Assembly: GCF_001998865.1 (NCBI RefSeq)
Contig: NZ_CP019607.1
Span: forward strand, 248,001 to 312,000
DNA: 64,000 nt
Direction: 5' to 3'
Source of the DNA: Tessaracoccus flavescens
Lineage (GTDB): Bacteria; Actinomycetota; Actinomycetes; Propionibacteriales; Propionibacteriaceae
Part shown: in pieces, positions 57,931-64,000 of the stretch
How the letters are laid out: each line of letters opens with the position of its first letter
Position numbering within the stretch: position 1 is the first letter of the stretch
The notes under the pieces: generated by a model
The model's input: only the letters and a program-made list of their open reading frames with translations
Databases searched by the model: none
Told to the model about the DNA's origin: nothing
Translations under genes and position numbers: made by a program

Positions 57931-58311
57931 TTGGACAACTGGCAGTATCTGATCGTGCTGGGCCTGTGCATCCTCATCACCCTCCCCCTCGAGTTCGGCT
58001 TCGGCGCCCGCGTCTACCGCAATCCCCGGCGGCTGGTCCTCGCCATGGCGCCGATGCTTGTCATCTTCATCGCCTGGGACATCCTCGGCATCCTGCGCGG
58101 CCACTGGTGGTACAGCGAGCGGTATCTGAGCGGGCTGAAGATCGGCGTCATCCCGATCGAGGAGATCGCCTTCTTCCTCGTGATCCCGATCTGCGGGCTG
58201 CTCACCTATGAGGGCGTCAGGAAGGTGTGGGCCGTGCTGACCACACCCGGACGCATCACGTGGAGCCTGCGCGACGGGCTCGAGCGCGTCAGCGAGGAAG
58301 CCGATGCCTGA
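57931..58311 (+). CDS. crtYc: Lycopene cyclase subunit, first half of a heterodimeric membrane cyclase
   Basis: A 126-residue membrane protein of the CrtYc/CrtYe (LbtC-like) family. Diagnostic stretch: FIAWDILGILRGHWWYSERY followed by GVIPIEEIAFFLVIP, with three hydrophobic helices. Start is TTG at 57931 with GGAGGGAG upstream; no better start exists. It overlaps crtYd by 8 bases. Together the two subunits should cyclise lycopene. A beta-cyclase role (beta-carotene) is inferred from crtU in the same operon and from the lack of a C50 lycopene elongase here. Confidence 0.88.
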   Translation: MDNWQYLIVLGLCILITLPLEFGFGARVYRNPRRLVLAMAPMLVIFIAWDILGILRGHWWYSERYLSGLKIGVIPIEEIAFFLVIPICGLLTYEGVRKVWAVLTTPGRITWSLRDGLERVSEEADA

Positions 58312-58618
58312 GTACACCGTCCTCACCGCCGTCTCCATCGTCCTGGTGGTCGCCTTCGAACTGCTGTGGGCGAGGACGGGCATCTTCCGCTCCGGCATCT
58401 ACTGGGGCTCGATGGCCATCGTGTTCTTCTTCATGATCTGGGTGGACGGCTGGCTCACGAAGCTGAGCGCCCCGCTCGTGCTCTACGAGCCGGCCATGAT
58501 GCTCGGGGTCCGTTTCCCCTGGGACATTCCCGTCGAGGACTTCGGGTTCGGGTTCTCCATGGTGACCTTGACCATCATCTGCTGGATCCGGCTCGGCCGG
58601 GAGGAGAAGAAGGCGTGA
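58304..58618 (+). CDS. crtYd: Lycopene cyclase subunit, second half of a heterodimeric membrane cyclase
   Basis: A 104-residue three-helix membrane protein of the CrtYd/CrtYf type. Conserved YWGSMAIVFFFMIWVDGWLT and the signature GVRFPWDIPVEDFGFGFSM. Its ATG lies inside crtYc and its TGA overlaps the GTG of crtT, so all four genes of the operon are translationally coupled. The pair corresponds to the two halves of the fused cyclases of fungi and archaea. Confidence 0.88.
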   Translation: MPEYTVLTAVSIVLVVAFELLWARTGIFRSGIYWGSMAIVFFFMIWVDGWLTKLSAPLVLYEPAMMLGVRFPWDIPVEDFGFGFSMVTLTIICWIRLGREEKKA

Positions 58619-59319
58619 GCGAACTTCGAGACGCGTTCGACCGTGGGGCCGCCAGATACGACCTGCTGGTCGGACTCAACCCCGGCTACCACGCGCACCT
58701 GCACTCCGCCGCGGCGTCGCTTGCCTCCCGGATCCCGGCCGACGGTCTCATCCTCGACCTCGCCTGCGGTTCGGGCGCCTCGACCGCGGCCCTCGGCGCG
58801 GCGGCCCCGGCGGCCCGCCAGGTGCTCGGTGTCGACCTGTCCGACGGGATGCTCGAGCGCGCGAGGTCGAAGCCATGGCCCGCGAAAGTGTCCTTCCAGC
58901 AGGGGCGGGTCGGCGACCTCGACCGTGAGCGCGTCGGCACCGGATGGGACGGCGTGTTCGCCAGCTACCTCATGCGCAACGTGCCCGCGGCCGAGCGCGA
59001 CGCGGCGCTGCGCGAGATCCACTCGCTGCTGGCCCCCGGCGGCTGGCTCGTGCTGCAGGAGTACAGCGTCGAGGGCGACCGCCTCGCCACCGCCGTCTGG
59101 GACGCGGTGAGCTGGGGCGTGATCATCCCCCTCGGCACCGTGATCGACCGCAATCCTGGCCTCTACCGCTACCTGTGGCGCAGCGTGCGCGACTACGACG
59201 CGAAGCACGTCGCGCTCGAGCGGATGGCCCGCGCCGGTTTCGTCGACCTCGCCTCGCGCACCGTCGGTGGGTGGCAGCGCGGCATCCTGCACACGTTCAT
59301 CGGAAGGAGACCGCTGTGA
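58615..59319 (+). CDS. crtT: SAM-dependent methyltransferase of the carotenoid operon (CrtT-like)
   Basis: A 234-residue class-I methyltransferase resembling the UbiE/MenG group: AFDRGAARYDLLVGLNPGYH, SAM-binding ILDLACGSGASTAALG near residue 43, GVDLSDGMLERAR, and LLAPGGWLVLQEYSV. GTG start overlapping crtYd (GTGA) with GGAGG upstream. In Streptomyces a methyltransferase gene, crtT, likewise lies between a lycopene cyclase and crtU; the symbol is given by this synteny. The substrate is not established: CrtU moves methyl groups within the ring and needs no SAM methylation, so CrtT may act on a quinone or another product. Confidence 0.78.
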   Translation: MSELRDAFDRGAARYDLLVGLNPGYHAHLHSAAASLASRIPADGLILDLACGSGASTAALGAAAPAARQVLGVDLSDGMLERARSKPWPAKVSFQQGRVGDLDRERVGTGWDGVFASYLMRNVPAAERDAALREIHSLLAPGGWLVLQEYSVEGDRLATAVWDAVSWGVIIPLGTVIDRNPGLYRYLWRSVRDYDAKHVALERMARAGFVDLASRTVGGWQRGILHTFIGRRPL

Positions 59320-60824
59320 GCGGGCTTCCCGGGCGCGACCGGCGCGCCGTCCTCCACCGGGCCGGAGGCGGCACGCCTCAGGTCGCGGAGCCGCGTAGCG
59401 CCATCGTGATCGGGGGCGGCATCGCCGGCCTGGCCGCCGCGTCTGCCCTGTCCAGGCGAGGGGTCGCCGTGCGGCTCCTGGAGTCCGACGACCGGCTCGG
59501 CGGCAGAGTGGCTGCTTGGCCGCTCGGCGACGGACGCACCATGAGCCGCGGCTTCCACGCGTTCTTCCGGCAGTACTACAACCTGCGCGCCCTCCTCCGC
59601 ACGGCCGACCCGGATCTGGCGCGGCTGATCCCGGTCGAGGACTACCCCCTGCAAAGGCCCGACGGGATGCGCGACAGCTTCGCCTCCATTCCCCGGACCC
59701 CGCCGTGGAGCGTGCTCGGGTTCGTCGTCAAGTCTCCGACGTTCACGCTGCCCTCGCTCGCGGCCGTGAACGTGCCTGCCGCGCTGGAACTGCTGCGGGT
59801 CGGGTTTCCCGGGACCTACTCGCGCTACGAGGGCGAGTCGGCCGCCGCGTTCCTCGACCGGCTGCGCTTTCCCCTTGATGCGCGCGACCTTGCGCTCGAG
59901 GTGTTCGCCAGATCGTTCTTCGCCGACCCTGAGGACTTCGCCGCGGGCGAGCTCGTCGCCATGTTCCACACCTACTTCCTCGGCTCTGCGGAGGGGCTGC
60001 TGTTCGATGTCCCCGACGATGACTACGACACGGCGCTGTGGGCCCCGCTCGCCGAGCGACTGCGCGCCGACGGCGTAGAGATCCTCACGTCGACACCCGT
60101 GTCGTCAATCCGGCTCGACGAGCGGCGCGCGGCAGTGCTCAGCGACGGTGGCGCCTTCGAGGCCGACGCCGTCGTCCTCGCCACCGACCCGCGCTCCGCG
60201 CGCAGCCTGGTGGCGGGCATCGACTCCTCCGACCTGAGCGGTTGGCGGGAAAGGGTGGCCCGGACCCGCAACGCTGCGCCGTTCACCGTGGTGCGGCTGT
60301 GGTTCGACGGGCAGGTCTCGCCGGAGCGGGTCGCCTTCCTCGGCACGAGCGGCTACGGCCCGCTCGACAACGTCTCGGTGCTGGAGCGCTTCGAGGCGGG
60401 GGCCGCCCGCTGGTCGGCGCAGGCCGGAGGATCGGTCATCGAACTGCACGGCTACGCCTCACCCGCCGAGGTGATGTCGGACGATGCCGCCGCGGCGCGG
60501 GTGGTCGCGGACCTCGAGGCGCAACTGGCCCGCGTCTATCCCGAGACGGCGGGCATGAAGGTGCTGCACCGCGAGGTGCAGATCCGCGACGACTGTTCCG
60601 TGATCGGCCCGACCGGCTGGGACGAGCGTCCCGGTGTCGAGACACCGTCCGGGCGACTGGTCCTGGCCGGCGACTGGGTGCGCTGCGACTATCCCGTCGC
60701 GCTGATGGAGCGAGCGGCCACCACGGGCTTCCTGGCGGCCAACAGCCTGCTCGCCCGCTGGGGCGCGGCCGGTCAGGACGTCTGGACGGTCCCCATGCGT
60801 GGGCTGCTCGGGCCCCGCCGCTAG
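59316..60824 (+). CDS. crtU: Beta-carotene desaturase/methyltransferase (isorenieratene synthase)
   Basis: FAD-dependent enzyme that turns beta-ionone rings into aromatic phi rings by desaturation and methyl migration. The 502-residue protein has the dinucleotide motif AIVIGGGIAGLAAASALSRR near residue 29, and the CrtU-typical RGFHAFFRQYYNLRALLRTA, SFASIPRTPPWS, EVFARSFFADPEDFAAGELV and FHTYFLGSAEGLLFDVP. These separate it from CrtI. GTG start overlapping crtT (GTGA). Its TAG stop shares a CTAG palindrome with the stop of the convergent crtI. Confidence 0.88.
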   Translation: MSGLPGRDRRAVLHRAGGGTPQVAEPRSAIVIGGGIAGLAAASALSRRGVAVRLLESDDRLGGRVAAWPLGDGRTMSRGFHAFFRQYYNLRALLRTADPDLARLIPVEDYPLQRPDGMRDSFASIPRTPPWSVLGFVVKSPTFTLPSLAAVNVPAALELLRVGFPGTYSRYEGESAAAFLDRLRFPLDARDLALEVFARSFFADPEDFAAGELVAMFHTYFLGSAEGLLFDVPDDDYDTALWAPLAERLRADGVEILTSTPVSSIRLDERRAAVLSDGGAFEADAVVLATDPRSARSLVAGIDSSDLSGWRERVARTRNAAPFTVVRLWFDGQVSPERVAFLGTSGYGPLDNVSVLERFEAGAARWSAQAGGSVIELHGYASPAEVMSDDAAAARVVADLEAQLARVYPETAGMKVLHREVQIRDDCSVIGPTGWDERPGVETPSGRLVLAGDWVRCDYPVALMERAATTGFLAANSLLARWGAAGQDVWTVPMRGLLGPRR

Positions 60825-62392
60825 AGGGAACTCAGCGGTCCCGGGCGGTGATCGCCGCGGATGTGCTTGAGCACCACCTCCGCGCTGATCAGGCACATCG
60901 GCACGCCGATGCCGGGAGCGGTCGTGCCGCCGGCGTAGAACAGGCCCTCCACCTTCCGGGAGCGGTTCTGTGCCCTGAACATGGCGCTCTGGCTGAGCAC
61001 GTGGGCGGGGCCGAGCATGCCACCGCTCCACGAGTTGTAGTCGCGCGCGAAGTCGCGAGGGCCGACGGTGCGGCGCAGCACCACCCGCTCTGCAAGGTCG
61101 TCGATCCCCGCCCAGTCGGCGATCTGAGCGATGGCGCTGTCGGCCACGGCCTCCACCGACGGGTCCCCGGCGCCGTCGTCGCCTCCGGATCCGATGCCGG
61201 TGTCGGCGGGGACGGGGACGAGGATGAACAGGTTCTCGTGGCCTTCGGGCGCCGCCCCCGGATCGGTGGCGCTGGTGCGTGACACGTAGATCGACGCCGG
61301 CTCCGGGATCCGCGGACGGTCACCGAAGATCGCCTCGAAGTTCTCGTCCCAGTCCTCCACGAAGAACAGGCTGTGGTGCGGCAACTCGTCGAGCCGGCCG
61401 CGCACACCCAACATCACCAGGACGGCCCCTGGGCCGCTGATCTTGCGGTCCCACCAGCGCTGCGGGTAGGTGCGCTCCTCCGCCCGCAGCAGCCGCGTCT
61501 CGGTGTGGTGGAGATCCGCCGCGGAGACCACGAGGTCGGCCGCGCTGTGGTGGCGGAGGCCGTCGGCATCGACCCACTCCACGCCCGTGGCCTTCCGCTT
61601 CCGGCCTCTCCCCTCACAGGTGGTGATCGCCGTGGCCGTTGCGCCGAGCGTGATCCGCACCCCGTTGTCGCGCGCCAGCCGCTCGAGGGCCGCGATAATG
61701 CGGGTGAACCCTCCCTGCGGGTACCGGACTGCGTCGCCGAGGTCCAAGCTGCTCATCATGTGGTACATCGAGGGCACCATGGCGGGCGCCGCACCCAGGA
61801 ACACGGCGGGATATCCGAGGATCTGCCGCAGCACCCGGTCATCGAAGCGCCTACCGATGTGGCGGTCGAGCCGCACGCTCAGCAGCGCGGAGAGGCGCGG
61901 CAGGTTCCTCAGGACCTCGGGCCGTGCCAGCCGTTCGAAGCGCGTAAACGGGTTGTAGAGGAACCAGCGGTAGGCCAGCGACTTCACGTCCTCTGCGGAG
62001 CGCAGATACCTCCTCAGCCGTGCCCCTGCGCCGCGCTCACGACGTTCGAACAGGTCGATCACCTTCTCGGCGCCGCGCGGCACCACCGTCGCGGGCGTCG
62101 GCGCACCGTCGGTCCGCGGGCTGAACACGGCGTAGCCGGGATCGAGGGCGACGAGATCGAGCTGTTCCCTCGTGCTGCTGCCGAGCAGCGAGAAGTAGTG
62201 GTCGAACACCTCCGGCATCAGGTACCAGGAGGGACCGGTGTCGAAGCGGAAGCCGTCCCGGTCGAAGCGTCCCGCGCGACCACCCAGCTCCTCGCGGGCC
62301 TCCAGCAGTTCGACCTCATGCCCGTCGCGGGCGAGCAGAGCAGCTGTCGCGAGCCCCGCGACGCCGCCTCCGACGACGACGACCCGGCTCAC
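60821..62392 (-). CDS. crtI: Phytoene desaturase (lycopene-forming)
   Basis: FAD-dependent desaturation of phytoene to lycopene. The 523-residue protein starts [20 protein letters not shown], then GGRAGRFDRDGFRFDTGPSW, LGYPAVFLGAAPAMVPSMYH, VRYPQGGFTRIIAALERLA, and the C-terminal signature GLFYAGGTTAPGIGVPMCLI with SAEVVLKHI. The GTG at 62392 overlaps the crtB stop (GTGA). An upstream in-frame extension runs inside crtB and was rejected. Last gene of crtE-crtB-crtI. Confidence 0.94.
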   Translation of the reverse strand: MSRVVVVGGGVAGLATAALLARDGHEVELLEAREELGGRAGRFDRDGFRFDTGPSWYLMPEVFDHYFSLLGSSTREQLDLVALDPGYAVFSPRTDGAPTPATVVPRGAEKVIDLFERRERGAGARLRRYLRSAEDVKSLAYRWFLYNPFTRFERLARPEVLRNLPRLSALLSVRLDRHIGRRFDDRVLRQILGYPAVFLGAAPAMVPSMYHMMSSLDLGDAVRYPQGGFTRIIAALERLARDNGVRITLGATATAITTCEGRGRKRKATGVEWVDADGLRHHSAADLVVSAADLHHTETRLLRAEERTYPQRWWDRKISGPGAVLVMLGVRGRLDELPHHSLFFVEDWDENFEAIFGDRPRIPEPASIYVSRTSATDPGAAPEGHENLFILVPVPADTGIGSGGDDGAGDPSVEAVADSAIAQIADWAGIDDLAERVVLRRTVGPRDFARDYNSWSGGMLGPAHVLSQSAMFRAQNRSRKVEGLFYAGGTTAPGIGVPMCLISAEVVLKHIRGDHRPGPLSSL

Positions 62393-63261
62393 GCCCTGAC
62401 CAGCCAACCGGATGCGACGACCCTGCCGATCAGCAGCGCCTTGACCGAGTTGGGCACGCTCACCCGACGCTGGTACAGCTCCTCGACGCTTGTGCGTTCG
62501 ATCCGGTCCACGACCTCCGCGAACAGCGCAGTCGCGGAGCGCACCGCGATTCTCGCGTCCCTCGGCAGGAGCCGCACGGCCTCGTCCGCGGTGCGGAGCT
62601 GGTCGCGGATCTGACCGATCCAGCTGTCCCGTGCGGCGGTGTCGAGCCGGCCTGCAGCACCGAGATAGCTGCGCGACAGCTGCCCCGTGTCCTCGGCGAG
62701 GTCCCGCAGGAAGTTGATGTCTTGGAAGGCGGCCCCGAGAGCGCGCGCCCCGGCCTCCAGGCGTTCGGTCTCCTCGGGGCTGTAGCACCGGCCCTTGACG
62801 AAGACGCGCAGGCACATCAGACCGACCACCTCCGCGGAGCCGTAGACGTAGGCGTCATGTTCGTCGCGGTCGAGGCTGCGTTGCTCGGCGAGGTCGGAGC
62901 GCATCGACGCGAAGAACGGATCCACCAGTTCGAGCGTGATGCCACATTCGCGGGCGGTGCAGGCGAACGCGTGGATGACCAGGTCGCTGCTGTAGCCGGA
63001 GTCCATGGCCCGGTGCGTCTCCGCCACGAACCGCGCGAGCGAGGCCTCCTGCTCACCAAGGGCTAGCCCGGCCCCCGCCGCGACGCCGTCTACCAGTTCG
63101 TCTGCGACCCTGACAAGGGCGTAGATGTTGCGGATGTGCTGTCGGTGCCGCCTGCCGAAGAGCCTCGTCGCCGCGCCGAACGAGGTCGAGTAGGAGGCGA
63201 TCACCTGGTTCGCCGCTCGCTCGGCCGTCGCCCGGTAACGCTGGAGCGGGGTCCCCGTCAC
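62389..63261 (-). CDS. crtB: Phytoene synthase
   Basis: Condenses two GGPP to phytoene. The 290-residue protein has STSFGAATRLFGRRHRQHIR, the first Asp motif in ALVRVADELVDG, YVYGSAEVVGLMCLRVF, and the second Asp motif in GAAFQDINFLRDLAEDTGQ. The GTG at 63261 has GGGAGG upstream and overlaps the crtE stop (GTGA). The longer upstream frame lies inside crtE. Confidence 0.95.
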   Translation of the reverse strand: MTGTPLQRYRATAERAANQVIASYSTSFGAATRLFGRRHRQHIRNIYALVRVADELVDGVAAGAGLALGEQEASLARFVAETHRAMDSGYSSDLVIHAFACTARECGITLELVDPFFASMRSDLAEQRSLDRDEHDAYVYGSAEVVGLMCLRVFVKGRCYSPEETERLEAGARALGAAFQDINFLRDLAEDTGQLSRSYLGAAGRLDTAARDSWIGQIRDQLRTADEAVRLLPRDARIAVRSATALFAEVVDRIERTSVEELYQRRVSVPNSVKALLIGRVVASGWLVRA

Positions 63262-64000
63262 GACTGCCTCCCCTCGAGGTCGTGCTGGATCCTCAGCAGG
63301 ACGAGTCGGGTGGCGCCAGGAAGCGCGCCACCTGTGATGAGCTGCCGGGTCGAGTGCAGCTGCTCCTCCACCAGGTCCTCGACGAAGCGGCGGGCGCCGC
63401 ACTCCTCCAGCAGGGCGACGATCTCGAGCGCCTGGTCCCCGGTGAGTTCATGCGTGCCGAGCAGGGGCTCGATGCGTCCCCACTGCGCGCTGCCACGGGC
63501 ATGCGCGACGAGGGCGGTCTGCTTTCCTTCGCGTAGGTCGGACCACCGGTCCTTGCCGTGCAGGCTTGCCTCCCCGAAGGTGGAGAGGAGATCGTCCTGG
63601 AGCTGATAGACGAGTCCGAGGCGCCCGCCGATGGCGGCGAGGGTCTCCTCGAGCGCACGCGGCGCACCGGCCAGGATCGCCGCGAGGCGCAGCGGAAGCT
63701 CACAGGTGTAGGCGGCCGTCTTCCAGGTGGTCATGTCGACGACGGTCGCGATGTCGGGCTCGATCACCCCGACGCTCAGTGCCACGTCGGCATGCTCCCC
63801 CGCCACGGTCTCCGTGACGATCCGCTCGAGGTGGTCGAGCACCCGAAGCCGCACCTCACGGGTCGTGTCGATCCGGGCGAACCGCAGATGGGAGGCGCTC
63901 GTGAGCAGGTCACCCATGAGGATCGCGCTGCTGTGCGCCCAGTTCAGGTCGCCATGGTCCTCGACGAGGGTGCCGACCAGGTTGGGATGTCCGCGACGCA
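63258..64000 (-). CDS. crtE: Geranylgeranyl diphosphate synthase, partial (5' end outside the window)
   Basis: C-terminal part (247 codons) of an all-trans polyprenyl diphosphate synthase, the first enzyme of the carotenoid branch. Visible parts: RRGHPNLVGTLVEDHGDLNW, AHSSAILMGDLLTSASHLRF, the KTAAYTCELPLRLAAILAG helix, and the second Asp-rich region LVYQLQDDLLSTFGE followed by DLREGKQTAL. The first DDxxD motif and the start lie beyond base 64000. Specificity for C20 is inferred from coupling with crtB and crtI. Confidence 0.92.
   Translation of the reverse strand, partial: RRGHPNLVGTLVEDHGDLNWAHSSAILMGDLLTSASHLRFARIDTTREVRLRVLDHLERIVTETVAGEHADVALSVGVIEPDIATVVDMTTWKTAAYTCELPLRLAAILAGAPRALEETLAAIGGRLGLVYQLQDDLLSTFGEASLHGKDRWSDLREGKQTALVAHARGSAQWGRIEPLLGTHELTGDQALEIVALLEECGARRFVEDLVEEQLHSTRQLITGGALPGATRLVLLRIQHDLEGRQS

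Noticed and set aside
58304..58618. C50 carotenoid (decaprenoxanthin/sarcinaxanthin-type) cyclase instead of a beta-cyclase
   Set aside because: The subunit families are related and could fit, but no lycopene elongase (UbiA-type prenyltransferase) is in the cluster and crtU is present, so beta-carotene as product is favoured. A gene beyond the right edge could change this.

Overview
The window is chromosomal DNA of a very GC-rich actinobacterium. Gene content points to the Propionibacteriaceae, close to cobalamin-making propionibacteria: a large anaerobic cobalamin (B12) locus with a CbiE-CbiG-CbiH triple fusion, an aromatic-carotenoid (isorenieratene-type) cluster, and actinobacterial neighbourhoods such as rplU-rpmA-obg-proB-proA, rimP-nusA-ylxR-infB and dxr-rseP-ispG. 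The species assignment is inference. Genes are packed tightly, many coupled by ATGA or GTGA overlaps. I found no tRNA, rRNA, CRISPR array or insertion sequence, and no gene-free stretch longer than 300 bases.

Layout. 1-8.7 kb (mostly minus strand): rplU-rpmA, then obg-proB, a damaged PQ-loop transporter gene, proA and a 42-residue membrane protein; RNase J, a GNAT acetyltransferase and dapB. 8.8-10.7 kb: an anomalous patch where a 5'-truncated ribose-type ABC permease meets a fragment of a LacI-type regulator fused in frame to a 5'-truncated mannitol-1-phosphate dehydrogenase. 10.7-29.1 kb: the cobalamin locus. It holds cbiD, cobA, a CbiA-CobC fusion, cobO, cbiT, the cobalt importer cbiMNQO (one cobalamin riboswitch), cobI-cobM-cbiEGH-cbiX/sirC-cbiC (a second riboswitch), cbiB-cobQ, a CobC-like phosphatase and cobK. 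Together these cover most steps from uroporphyrinogen III to adenosylcobinamide phosphate. The final nucleotide-loop genes (cobU/cobS/cobT) are not in the window.

29.1-54 kb: housekeeping genes. pnp and rpsO are separated by a divergent putA; ribF-truB-rbfA-infB-ylxR and nusA-rimP are separated by an LTA-synthase-like sulfatase and a secreted protein. Then come a DUF4439-type lipoprotein, a small membrane protein, proS, a GNAT protein and the MEP-pathway genes ispG and dxr flanking the site-2 protease rseP. 53.8-57.8 kb: an aminoglycoside-phosphotransferase-like gene, a GNAT, gdhA and a cytochrome P450.

57.9-64 kb: the carotenoid cluster, in two converging operons: crtYc-crtYd-crtT-crtU (plus) and crtE-crtB-crtI (minus, crtE cut by the window end). 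Expected flow is GGPP, phytoene, lycopene, beta-carotene, isorenieratene. The divergent P450 could be a ring hydroxylase. Dxr and IspG, a few kb away, would feed isoprenoid precursors.

A recurring regulatory feature is a TANNNT hexamer 6-8 nt before the start codon with no Shine-Dalgarno sequence, seen at about fifteen transcription-unit starts; this indicates widespread leaderless mRNAs and was used to choose several starts.
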